A DNA stretch of 64,000 bases from the NCBI RefSeq assembly GCF_001425265.1, contig NZ_LMEC01000023.1:310001-374000 (forward strand), given 5' to 3'. Within the stretch, counting starts at the first letter, position 1, and each line of letters starts with the position of its first letter. The notes beneath the pieces were generated by a model. It was given only the letters and a program-made list of their open reading frames with translations. It was not told the DNA's origin and did not search any database. Of this stretch, positions 1 through 7,519 are shown piece after piece. This stretch comes from Massilia sp. Root418 (GTDB taxonomy: Bacteria > Pseudomonadota > Gammaproteobacteria > Burkholderiales > Burkholderiaceae_D). The position numbers and the translations under genes were made by a program.

Positions 1-245
1 GCCTGCTGGTGACCGAGCTGATGGGGCAGGGCACCAACTACGTGACCGGCGACTACTCGCGCGGCGCGTCCGGCTACTGGGTGGAAAACGGCGTGATCCA
101 GTACCCGGTGGAAGAGATCACCATTGCCGGCAACATGAAAGAGATGTTCCAGCAAATCGTCGGCATCGGCTCGGATGTGCTGGTGCGCGGCACCAAGCAG
201 ACCGGCTCCATCCTGATCGAAAAAATGGTTGTTGCAGGAAGCTAA
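1..245 (+). CDS. pmbA: PmbA (TldE) C-terminal fragment, truncated by window start
   Basis: This is the last ~80 codons of an open frame entering from the left edge, with the stop at 243-245. The residues LVTELMGQGTNYVTGDYSRG and a following WVENG.IQYPVEEITIAGN block are typical of the C-terminal domain of the TldD/PmbA family. In that family PmbA partners TldD in a heterodimeric cytosolic protease that matures peptide antibiotics and degrades unfolded small proteins. The metal site lies in TldD, so no catalytic motif is expected here. The fragment ends about 70 bases before the TRAP gene, which has its own promoter. The family call is firm; nothing can be said about the missing N-terminus. 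Confidence 0.85.
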   Translation, partial: LLVTELMGQGTNYVTGDYSRGASGYWVENGVIQYPVEEITIAGNMKEMFQQIVGIGSDVLVRGTKQTGSILIEKMVVAGS

Positions 246-252
246 TTATCCG

Positions 253-281
253 TTGCAAGCTTGCCCACGTTTCCATACACT
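253..281 (+). promoter_or_regulatory. Sigma70-type promoter of first TRAP binding-protein gene
   Basis: A -35 box TTGCAA (253-258), a 17-base spacer and a -10 box TACACT (276-281) precede the TRAP gene. A 10-base palindrome GCAAGCTTGC (256-265) overlaps the -35 box. The same elements at the same spacing recur before the paralog at 6338-6366, which supports this as the real promoter and the palindrome as a possible operator. Confidence 0.6.
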
Positions 282-318
282 GTCCCCGGCAATATTAAAA
301 AAACCTAGGAGACAATGT

Positions 319-1407
319 ATGGAACGCCGTTCATTCATTACCAAGGCTGCCGCCGGCGCCACCGCAGGCGTGATCGCCGCCCCGGCCCTGGCGCAGTCGC
401 TGCCCACCATCAACTGGCGCCTGGCGTCCAGCTTCCCCAAATCGCTGGACACCATCTTCGGCGCCGCCGACACCTTCACCAAGCGCGTCTCGCAGCTCAC
501 CGGCGGCAAATTCAACATCCGCTCGTTCGCGGGCGGCGAAATCGTGCCCGGCCTGCAGGTGATGGACGCGGTGCAGGCCGGCACCGTCGAGTGCGGCCAC
601 AGTGCCTCCTACTACTACTTCGGCAAGGACGCCACCTTCGCCTTCGACTGCGCGGTGCCCTTCGGCCTGACCTCGCGCCAGCACACCGCCTGGTACGAGC
701 AGGGCGGCGGGCGCGAGCTGACCCGTGAATTCTTCAAGGGCTACGGCATCGTCAACTTCCTGGGCGGCAATTCCGGCACCCAGATGGGCGGCTGGTTCCG
801 CAAGGAAGTGAAATCCGTGGCCGACCTGAAAGGCACCAAAATGCGCGTCGGCGGCTTCGCCGGCAAGGTGCTGGAACGCCTGGGCCTGGTGCCGCAGCAG
901 CTGGCCGGCGGCGACATCTACCCGGCGCTGGAAAAAGGCACCATCGACGCGGCGGAGTGGGTCGGTCCCTACGACGACGAGAAGCTGGGCTTCCACAAGG
1001 TGGCGCCGTTCTACTACGCGCCGGGCTGGTGGGAAGCGGGCGCCTCGTTCTCGTTCTACGTGAACATCAAGGAATGGGAAAAGCTGCCCAAGGAATACCA
1101 GGCCGCGATTGAAGTGGCCACCTACGAAGCGCACGTGGTGATGCAAGCCGAATACGACTACCGCAACCCGACCGCGCTGGCGAAACTGCTGAGGGGCGGC
1201 GTCAAGCTGCGCAACTTCCCCAAAGACATGATGGACGCCTGCTACAAGGCCGCCAACGACGTCATGAACGAAGAAGCCGCGCGCAACGCCAAGTTCGCCA
1301 AGATCTACGAGCCGTGGAAAAAGTTCCGACAGGACCAGAACCAGTGGGCCTCGGTAGCCGAAGCGACGATGCAGAACTTCCTCATCAGCGCCGGCCGCGG
1401 CAAGTAA
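319..1407 (+). CDS. TRAP transporter solute-binding protein (DctP/TakP type), copy 1
   Basis: A 362-residue periplasmic binding protein of a TRAP transporter. The start ATG at 319 was chosen because it follows an AGGAG ribosome site and opens a signal peptide with twin arginines (Arg3-Arg4-Ser-Phe) ending ALAQ, suggesting Tat export. Family blocks such as GEIVPGLQVMDAVQAGTVE, YYYFGKD, CAVPFGLTSRQ, QMGGWFRKEV and AAEWVGPYDDEKLG are typical of the 2-oxo-acid/TakP-like branch of DctP proteins. The ligand is not readable from sequence. No DctQ or DctM membrane subunits lie in the window, so it is an orphan here. A close paralog of exactly the same length lies at 6409. Its 3' end runs into a perfect 64-base palindrome. 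Confidence 0.9.
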   Translation: MERRSFITKAAAGATAGVIAAPALAQSLPTINWRLASSFPKSLDTIFGAADTFTKRVSQLTGGKFNIRSFAGGEIVPGLQVMDAVQAGTVECGHSASYYYFGKDATFAFDCAVPFGLTSRQHTAWYEQGGGRELTREFFKGYGIVNFLGGNSGTQMGGWFRKEVKSVADLKGTKMRVGGFAGKVLERLGLVPQQLAGGDIYPALEKGTIDAAEWVGPYDDEKLGFHKVAPFYYAPGWWEAGASFSFYVNIKEWEKLPKEYQAAIEVATYEAHVVMQAEYDYRNPTALAKLLRGGVKLRNFPKDMMDACYKAANDVMNEEAARNAKFAKIYEPWKKFRQDQNQWASVAEATMQNFLISAGRGK

Positions 1408-1424
1408 TTCAGCTCCGCCACCAT

Positions 1425-1488
1425 AAATGGGGTCAGGGTTAATTAATTTTGCAACTAGTTGCAAAATTAATTAACCCTGACCCCATTT
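1425..1488. repeat. Perfect 64-bp palindrome between convergent genes
   Basis: Bases 1425-1488 form an uninterrupted inverted repeat centred at 1456/1457, with arms beginning AAATGGGGTCAGGG and an AT-rich middle containing TTAATTAATTTTGC. Runs of T follow it on the plus strand. It sits between the convergent TRAP gene and the lipoprotein gene, where it could act as a bidirectional terminator. The GGGGTCAG core recurs in a second palindrome at 39516-39573, so it may instead be a mobile repetitive palindrome of the kind spread by REP-associated (RAYT) transposases; that origin is inference. Confidence 0.8.
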
Positions 1489-1490
1489 TT

Positions 1491-2609
1491 TTAGCGGCAG
1501 AGGGGGCTCTTGGGCTCGCCGCAGGCGATCAGGCGGCCGACGTCGGGGTTGTCGAGGTAGCGCACGTGGGCGTCGACCGGGTTTTCGAAGGCGCCGAACC
1601 AGGTGCGGGCGTTCGACACCAGCACGTTGTGCAGCACCACGCCGGGCCGTTCGTAGCGCTCCTTTTGCAGCGTGTAGGACAGCAGATCGTTCGGGTCGGT
1701 GAAGGCGACCAGCGTCAGGTTGCCCATGGACGCCGGCGCCGACGCCGGCGCCGCAGCCGCGCTGCGCGCGCGGCGGCGCTCCAGCACCCGCTGCAGGCTG
1801 TCCTGCGGCAGCGCGCGGCGGCCCACGTCGAGCGGCAGACCCTGGTCGGCCAGGCCCAGGATGGGGATCTGGTTGGCCGCCATCACCAAATAGGCCATGC
1901 GGTCCAGTGTCTGCTGGGCGGCGTCGGCGGCGCGCCTGGCGTCCGGCGCCGCGCTGTCGTCGTCCAGCATATTGCTCAGCGTGTCGAACAGGATCTTGCT
2001 GCCCAGGCTTTCCGAGATCACCACCAGCGGCGCGTCCGGCGCCGCGCCCGCCGTGGCGCGCAGCACCGCGTCGCGCATGCGCTGCTGGATCTGGCCGCGC
2101 GCCTGGCCCTGGTAGATCAGCGCGTCCGGCAGGCAGTCGTCCATCAGCAGATCCTTTACCCTGGCGTTGAGGCCGGCGCGCTGCGCCGTGTAGGGCGGGC
2201 TGCCCTGGCAGAGGGGCGACTTGCCGCTCTGGTCGTAGCACAGCTGCTGCTTGAGCGGCGTGGTGAGCGGCGACCAGATCAGCGACTGGAAGCGGATCGC
2301 GCCGTCCCCCGCCGGCACCACCGCCGGGATGATCTCGATCTGCCCGGGCGCGGCAGTAGCGCGTGCGGCCGCCGGTGGCAGCCTGGCGGCCAGCGCGCTG
2401 CTCAGTTGCTGTACGGTCTGTGCTGCCCAGCCGGCGTCGTGCGTGCACATGCCGTGCACCAGCAGCACGTCGACCTGGTGGCCGGGTGTTTGCTCGACAA
2501 AATGGGCCAGGCCGGGGAAGGTGGCGCCCGGCTCCATGAACTGGGCCGGGCGGTAGGGCATGCTGCACGCGGTCAGGCACAGCAGGGATACTGGCAGCAG
2601 CTTTTTCAT
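1491..2609 (-). CDS. Putative lipoprotein with alpha/beta-hydrolase features
   Basis: 372 residues beginning with a lipoprotein signal peptide: the lipobox is LTAC with Cys15 as the acylation site. After it, VDVLLVHGM (His52-Gly53) looks like the oxyanion-hole strand of an alpha/beta hydrolase. VVISESLGSK around residues 197-204 sits where the nucleophile elbow should be. The usual Gly-x-Ser-x-Gly is altered to Ser-Glu-Ser201-Leu-Gly, so catalysis is plausible but unproven. Two Cys-containing segments (QQLCYDQSGKSPLC and the last residues SPLCR) suggest disulfides. Substrate unknown. It converges on the TRAP gene with the 64-bp palindrome between, and starts 88 bases beyond the stop of the TonB-dependent receptor gene on the same strand. 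Confidence 0.7.
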   Translation of the reverse strand: MKKLLPVSLLCLTACSMPYRPAQFMEPGATFPGLAHFVEQTPGHQVDVLLVHGMCTHDAGWAAQTVQQLSSALAARLPPAAARATAAPGQIEIIPAVVPAGDGAIRFQSLIWSPLTTPLKQQLCYDQSGKSPLCQGSPPYTAQRAGLNARVKDLLMDDCLPDALIYQGQARGQIQQRMRDAVLRATAGAAPDAPLVVISESLGSKILFDTLSNMLDDDSAAPDARRAADAAQQTLDRMAYLVMAANQIPILGLADQGLPLDVGRRALPQDSLQRVLERRRARSAAAAPASAPASMGNLTLVAFTDPNDLLSYTLQKERYERPGVVLHNVLVSNARTWFGAFENPVDAHVRYLDNPDVGRLIACGEPKSPLCR

Positions 2610-2658
2610 GGTGTTCTCCAGTCGGGGGTACTGGGAACCATGATCTGCGCAGGCGGAC

Positions 2659-2686
2659 GCCGCCGCAAGAGAAAAGTTGCGGCGGC
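2659..2686 (-). terminator. GC-rich hairpin downstream of TonB-dependent receptor gene
   Basis: GCCGCCGCAA (2659-2668) pairs perfectly with TTGCGGCGGC (2677-2686) around an 8-base loop, 11 bases beyond the receptor stop codon. There is no strong T-tract on the minus strand, so it may be a stability hairpin or a weak terminator rather than a classical intrinsic one. Confidence 0.5.
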
Positions 2687-2697
2687 TTTGTGCTACG

Positions 2698-4893
2698 TCA
2701 GAACTTCATTTCCAGCAGCGCGCGCACCACGGCGGTGGTGGGCGTGAGGGTGCCGTCGCGCAGGGCGCCGGTGGCTTCCACGAAGGTCGACTCGGTGTAG
2801 TTGTCCTGGTGCAGGGCGTTGGCAACCGCCACGCGCAGCTGGGTCTTGGGCGTGAACTTCCACAGCCCGTACAGGTCCAGCGAACGCTTCGGTATCGAGT
2901 AGGCGTACTGCTTTTCCGAGACGCGCACCGGGCCGCCGCTCTGGAAGCTGAAGCTGCCGCCCAGGGTCAGCGGCAGGGTGTCCAGTTTCCAGTCGGCGCC
3001 GACGGTGCCGCTGACCGGGGTCTGCTGGTCCAGACGGTTGTTCGGGCCCGGCACGGAATCGAGGTCCGACCAGTTGCGCGACAGGTTGGCGCGCATTTCA
3101 ATCGCCGGCGCTTTCGGATACATGGAGCGCAGCGGCAGCTTGGCTTCCAGCTCGATGCCGCGCGTGTTGGCGGTGCCGGCGTTCACCGGGCGCGACACGT
3201 ACAGGCCGTCGATCAACGCCACTTGCTGGCGCGTGATGTCCTTGATGCGGCGCACGAAGGTGCTGGCCGTCATCAGGCCACCGCCGGGCAGGTAGTGCTC
3301 GAAGGCCAGGTCCAGGCCCCAGGCCAGTTCCGGCTTGAGCAGCGGGTTGCCGGTCTGGTCCGGGCTGGTGGCGGTGTTGTTGTTGGACGCGAAGCGGCGC
3401 GGGATCAGGCTGTTCACGCCGGGCGCCTTGTAGGTGCGCGAGATGCCCAGGCGCACCTGGTCGGACTTGCTGCCCGGGAGCTTCCACAGGGTCTGGAACA
3501 GCGGGCTCCAGACGCTGGACTTGTTGCTCACCGGCGCGTAGTCGTTGCCTTCGCTGGTGGTTTCGATGCCTTCCCAGCGCAGGCCGAAGTACACCGACCA
3601 GCGGTCCGTGACGGTCCACTCGTCCTGCGCGTACAGGGCCAGGCGCTGCACGTCGGCGCTGTAGACCTGGTCCAGGTTGGCCACCGGCGCGCCGATCGGG
3701 CTGCTCTCGCGCTGGATGCGGTCTTCGTCGCGCTTGCTGTAGCCGGCGTCCCAGCCGGTGGCCAGCGCGTGGCCTTCGAACAGCGGCGTGGAGTATTTGC
3801 CGGTGGTGGTGAAGCCCTTGTCGGTCGAGTCGGAGGTGACCAGACGGTCCACCGCCAGCACATTGTTGGCGAAGTATTGCAAGGTGGGCGCGTCGGTTGC
3901 GCGCTTGTTGTAGTTGGCGCCGCCTTTCACTTCCAGCTTGGCGCCGCCGGCCAGCTTGCGCGTCCAGGTCAGGTCGGTGCGCAGCAGGGCCACCTTGGAG
4001 TCGATGTCCACGCTGGTGGCGCTGTAGCGCGGCAGCTTGCCCTGCAGGGTGTTGACGTGCTCGTCGGTGTCGCCGCGGAAGCGGTTCACGTTGATGAAGC
4101 TTTGCGAGGTGACGATGTCGTTCGGGCTGAGGTTGATGTTGATGCGCGGCGACAGGTTGAGCGCTTCAAAGGAGCCCTGGCTGGTCTGCTCGGTGCGGCG
4201 CGACAGGTTTTGCACGCCGGCCGGATTGGTGCCGGTGGTGATGATTTCCGCCGGGCGGTTGAACTTGCCGTAGGTGACGCCGCCGCCCACTGCGTAGGAG
4301 ACGGGGCCCTTGCGGTCGGAGATCTGGAACGTGGTGTTGGTGCCCAGTTTGCCGTTGTCGTCTTGCACGCCGACCTTCACCTCGCGCTGCGCGGTGACGA
4401 TGGCTTTTTTCAGCACGATGTTGATGCCGCCGGCGATGGCCTGGGTGCTGAATTCGGCCGTGGCCGCGCGCATCACTTCGATGCGCTCGATCATGTCCGG
4501 CGACAGCGAGTCGAGCGAAAAACCGGCCGGCGCCGGTTCGCCGTTCAGCATGATCTGGGTGTAGCCGCTGCCCAGGCCGCGCATGCGGATGTCGCCGCCG
4601 CGTCCCTGCACGCCGCCCACCGTGATGCCGGGCAGGCGCTTGAGCACTTCGCCGATGGTGGTGTCGCCGTTTTTCAGGATTTCTTCCTGCGTCACCACGA
4701 TCTTGGTGGCAGTGTCGTTGCGGCGCGCATCATAGGTTTCGGCCGCGCCCTTGATTTCCACCTTCTGGATGGGTTCTTTGGCGGGCTTGACGGGTTCCTC
4801 GGCCGCGTAGGCGTGCAGGGTGGTGCCGAACAGGAGGGGCGCGGTGCCGAGCAGGCGCAGCAGGGTAGGGGACGGGCGCAGCCGTTGAGTCAT
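2698..4893 (-). CDS. TonB-dependent outer-membrane receptor
   Basis: 731 residues, the usual length for a TonB-dependent transporter. A signal peptide (to about AYAAEE, residue 33) is followed by a TonB-box-like VEIKG, then a plug domain with IGEVLKRLPGITV, RMRGLGSGYTQIMLNG and IERIEVMRAATAEFSTQAIAGGIN. The rest is a 22-strand-type beta-barrel of alternating aromatic strands ending in the C-terminal phenylalanine expected for BAM-dependent insertion. The substrate is not evident; no siderophore or cobalamin genes flank it. The start has a poor Shine-Dalgarno sequence, and an intrinsic-terminator hairpin lies only 31 bases upstream, so expression may be controlled in the leader. The next gene upstream is an unrelated M14 peptidase on the same strand. 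Confidence 0.92.
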   Translation of the reverse strand: MTQRLRPSPTLLRLLGTAPLLFGTTLHAYAAEEPVKPAKEPIQKVEIKGAAETYDARRNDTATKIVVTQEEILKNGDTTIGEVLKRLPGITVGGVQGRGGDIRMRGLGSGYTQIMLNGEPAPAGFSLDSLSPDMIERIEVMRAATAEFSTQAIAGGINIVLKKAIVTAQREVKVGVQDDNGKLGTNTTFQISDRKGPVSYAVGGGVTYGKFNRPAEIITTGTNPAGVQNLSRRTEQTSQGSFEALNLSPRININLSPNDIVTSQSFINVNRFRGDTDEHVNTLQGKLPRYSATSVDIDSKVALLRTDLTWTRKLAGGAKLEVKGGANYNKRATDAPTLQYFANNVLAVDRLVTSDSTDKGFTTTGKYSTPLFEGHALATGWDAGYSKRDEDRIQRESSPIGAPVANLDQVYSADVQRLALYAQDEWTVTDRWSVYFGLRWEGIETTSEGNDYAPVSNKSSVWSPLFQTLWKLPGSKSDQVRLGISRTYKAPGVNSLIPRRFASNNNTATSPDQTGNPLLKPELAWGLDLAFEHYLPGGGLMTASTFVRRIKDITRQQVALIDGLYVSRPVNAGTANTRGIELEAKLPLRSMYPKAPAIEMRANLSRNWSDLDSVPGPNNRLDQQTPVSGTVGADWKLDTLPLTLGGSFSFQSGGPVRVSEKQYAYSIPKRSLDLYGLWKFTPKTQLRVAVANALHQDNYTESTFVEATGALRDGTLTPTTAVVRALLEMKF

Positions 4894-4924
4894 GTTGATT
4901 GCCGGGTAGGGAGTGATGTGACAG

Positions 4925-4949
4925 AAAAAAGCCCGCTGAACGCGGGCTT
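4925..4949 (-). terminator. Intrinsic terminator immediately upstream of receptor start
   Basis: On the minus strand a GCCCGC/GCGGGC stem (extended by two A-T pairs, 5-base loop) is followed by six T. It is a textbook rho-independent terminator for the M14 peptidase transcript. It ends only 31 bases before the receptor ATG at 4893, leaving no room for a full promoter between, so the receptor transcript must start upstream and read through it. Confidence 0.75.
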
Positions 4950-5134
4950 ATCCACTTTTGCCTAGATGATAATAGGAACGTTGCCTACTTTCAATCCTGC
5001 ATCCAGTGGCGATGCCGGCGGCTTGGCAGCCGAACCGGCTTGAATTACGTCAGATGAGCGCAAATAGCGAATGTTGCCGCAGATCACGACAAATAAGCGC
5101 ATGCCGGCCGGCGGCCGGCACGAAAAATATTTTC

Positions 5135-6268
5135 TCAAGCGTTGGCGCGCAGCGACAACAGCACCGGTTGCAGGATGGCCGCGCCCAGGCGGGCGCTGCG
5201 GGCGCCGTCCCAGCCGGTGACCGGATCGGGGTCGTTGGCGTTGTCCTTGAACGGCATTTCCAGGGTCAGCGACAGGCAGCCGAAGGCGTGGCTGATGTGC
5301 GGCGAACCCATGGTCAGCGTTTCCGGCGTGAGCGGGCTTTCGCCGTAGCCGAACTCGTCCTGGAAGTCCGGGCTGGCGATCTTGAAGGCTTCAACGAAAT
5401 CCTGCTGGCGCTGGGCGTCGGCCTTGCTCCAGCTTTCCAGCGCTTCGCTGCCGGCCGTGAACACGTAGGGCAGGCCTTCGTCGCCGTGGATGTCGAGGAA
5501 CAGGTCGCAGCCAACTTGCTTCATCTTGTTCAGCACCAGGAAGACTTCCGGGCTGCGCTCCATGGTGGGGTTCAGCCATTCGCGGTTCAGGTTGGCGCCG
5601 GCCGCGTTGGTGCGCAGGTTGCCGCGCACCGAGCCGTCCGGGTTCATATTGGGCACCACGTAGAACACGGCTTCCTGCAGCAGCTGGCGGCCGAAGGGGT
5701 TGGCCACGTCCAGCAGGGCGTCGACCATGCCTTCCACAAACCATTCCGCCATCGTCTCGCCCGGGTGCTGGCGCGCGATCACCCACACTTTCGGCTTGCC
5801 TTCTTCCGGCTCGCCGATCACCAGCAGGTTCATGTCGTGGCCGTCGAGCGTGCTGCCCAGGTCTTCCATGCGCACATAGTCGTTCAGCTGGGCGTTGTCC
5901 AGCAGGGCCAGGTGGCGTTCCCACGAGTAGGGCTCGAAGTAGGCGTAGTAGACGCTGTCATATTCGGGCGTGTGCTCGATGGTCATGGTCTTGCCGTCGT
6001 ACGAGGTGGGCACGCGGAACCAGGTTTCGCGGTCGTAGCTGGCGGCGGCCTGGTAGTCTTTCCAGCCGTCCGGATAGGCGGCCTGGCCGGCGTTCAGGAA
6101 GTTCATCGTCAGCGGGGTGGCCTTGGCGCCCTGCACACGGAAATAGAACCACTGGATGATGTCGGCAGCGGAGTCTTTGCGGATGTTCAGGTCGATCGCG
6201 GAAGGGTCGTCCGCGCGCAGAACGTCGATGGCGCCAGCATCGAATTGGTGGCTGATTTTGATAGGCAT
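5135..6268 (-). CDS. M14-family zinc carboxypeptidase (cytosolic/AGBL-like)
   Basis: 377 residues with no signal peptide, so probably cytoplasmic. The M14 zinc site is readable: His168 and Glu171 in QHPGETMAEW, His261 in LFLDIHGDE, and the catalytic glutamate Glu337 in LTLEMPFK. NMNPDGSVRGNLR and GANLNREW match the substrate-binding arginine/asparagine region of the M14D cytosolic carboxypeptidase group. The N-terminal ~140 residues form the beta-rich domain that precedes the peptidase domain in that group. Bacterial members remove C-terminal residues from peptides, but natural substrates are mostly unknown. It is divergent from the second TRAP gene, whose promoter lies in the 140-base gap. 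Confidence 0.87.
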   Translation of the reverse strand: MPIKISHQFDAGAIDVLRADDPSAIDLNIRKDSAADIIQWFYFRVQGAKATPLTMNFLNAGQAAYPDGWKDYQAAASYDRETWFRVPTSYDGKTMTIEHTPEYDSVYYAYFEPYSWERHLALLDNAQLNDYVRMEDLGSTLDGHDMNLLVIGEPEEGKPKVWVIARQHPGETMAEWFVEGMVDALLDVANPFGRQLLQEAVFYVVPNMNPDGSVRGNLRTNAAGANLNREWLNPTMERSPEVFLVLNKMKQVGCDLFLDIHGDEGLPYVFTAGSEALESWSKADAQRQQDFVEAFKIASPDFQDEFGYGESPLTPETLTMGSPHISHAFGCLSLTLEMPFKDNANDPDPVTGWDGARSARLGAAILQPVLLSLRANA

Positions 6269-6337
6269 TGCGTCGGTCCTGATGGATGAAAGTATCGGGT
6301 GTGCGACATGATACTAGTTTTATGCACAAGCTTGGGA

Positions 6338-6366
6338 TTGCAAGCTTGCTAATTCGGTCATACACT
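6338..6366 (+). promoter_or_regulatory. Sigma70-type promoter of second TRAP binding-protein gene
   Basis: TTGCAA (6338-6343), 17 bases, TACACT (6361-6366). The arrangement repeats that of 253-281, including the GCAAGCTTGC palindrome over the -35 box. An additional CAAGCTTG copy lies about 14 bases further upstream (near 6327-6334), giving two direct copies of the palindromic octamer, as an operator might have. Confidence 0.6.
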
Positions 6367-6408
6367 AGGCCGGGATTCCTCACGAAAACAACACCGGAGA
6401 CTGAACTT

Positions 6409-7497
6409 ATGCAGCGTCGTTCCTTCCTGAAAAACGCCACCCTGGGCGCCGGCGCCGGCGCGCTGGCGGTCGCCCCGGCGCTGGCCCAGGCGCAGCCCGC
6501 CATCACCTGGCGGCTGGCGTCGAGCTTCCCGAAAACCCTGGACACCATCTACGGCTCGGCGGACCGCTTCTGCAAGCGCGTGGCCGAGCTCACAGGCGGC
6601 AAATTCACCATCCGCCAGCACGCGGCCGGCGAGATCGTGCCGGGCTTGCAGGTGATGGACGCGGTGCAGGCCGGCACGGTGGAGATGGGGCATACGCCGT
6701 CCTACTATTACTTCGGCAAGGACCCGGCCTTCTGCTTCGACTGCGCCGTGCCCTTCGGCCTGACTTCGCGCCAGCAGACCGCGTGGTACGAGCAGGGCGG
6801 CGGCCGCGAGCTGATGCGCGAGTTCTACAAGGGCTACGGCATCATCAACTTCATGGCCGGCAACACGGGCACGCAGATGGGCGGCTGGTACAGGAAGGAA
6901 GTGAAAACGGTGGCGGACATGAAGGGCCTGAAGATCCGCATCGCCGGTTTCGCCGGCCGCGTGATGGAGCGCATGGGCGCGGTGCCGCAGCAGATTCCCG
7001 CCAGCGACGTGTACGGCTCGCTGGAGAAGGGCACCATCGACGCGGCCGAGTGGGTGGGCCCGTACGACGATGAAAAGCTGGGCCTGCAGCGCGTGGCGCC
7101 GCACTACTATGCGCCGGGCTGGTGGGAGGCGGGGCCGCAGCTGTCGTTTTATGTCAACATCAAGGAATGGGAAAAGCTGCCCAAGGAATACCAGGCGGCG
7201 GTGGAGTGCGCCAGCTACGAGTGCCACGTGCTCATGCAGGCCGAGTACGACACCAAGAACCCGGCCGCCCTGGCGCGCCTGCTCAAGAACGGCGCCAAGC
7301 TGCACACCTTCTCCAGGGAGATCATGGACGCGTCCTACAAGCTGTCCACCGCCGTGATGGAGGAGGAAGCGGCGAAGAACGCCAAGTTCAAGAAGATCTA
7401 CGAGCCGTGGAAGAAGTTCCGCCAGGACCAGAACCAGTGGGCCTCGGTGGCGGAAGCCACCATGCAGAACTATCTGATCAACGCCGGCCGCAAGTAA
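6409..7497 (+). CDS. TRAP transporter solute-binding protein (DctP/TakP type), copy 2
   Basis: 362 residues, exactly the length of the copy at 319 and identical to it over long stretches (for example GEIVPGLQVMDAVQAGTVE and KKFRQDQNQWASVAEATMQN). The start at 6409 gives the twin-arginine signal MQRRSFLKNA...ALAQ. Differences cluster in a few ligand-proximal positions, such as GNTGTQMGGWY versus GNSGTQMGGWF, so the two may bind related but distinct oxo-acids. No TRAP membrane subunits follow. The gene after it encodes an unrelated membrane protein. Promoter and protein are both duplicated, pointing to duplication of a complete expression unit followed by divergence. The function is periplasmic capture of an organic acid; ligand unknown. 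Confidence 0.9.
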   Translation: MQRRSFLKNATLGAGAGALAVAPALAQAQPAITWRLASSFPKTLDTIYGSADRFCKRVAELTGGKFTIRQHAAGEIVPGLQVMDAVQAGTVEMGHTPSYYYFGKDPAFCFDCAVPFGLTSRQQTAWYEQGGGRELMREFYKGYGIINFMAGNTGTQMGGWYRKEVKTVADMKGLKIRIAGFAGRVMERMGAVPQQIPASDVYGSLEKGTIDAAEWVGPYDDEKLGLQRVAPHYYAPGWWEAGPQLSFYVNIKEWEKLPKEYQAAVECASYECHVLMQAEYDTKNPAALARLLKNGAKLHTFSREIMDASYKLSTAVMEEEAAKNAKFKKIYEPWKKFRQDQNQWASVAEATMQNYLINAGRK

Positions 7498-7519
7498 TGG
7501 CGCAGCAGCCTGCTTTGCC

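Noticed and set aside
331..6289. Long opposite-strand open frames over the TRAP, lipoprotein, receptor and M14 genes (for example 331-1464 minus, 1449-2747 plus, 2677-4965 plus, 5006-6289 plus)
   Set aside because: They are shadows of high-GC genes: composition is Arg/Gly/His/Val-rich with no domain, and the true genes have clear motifs in the other frame.
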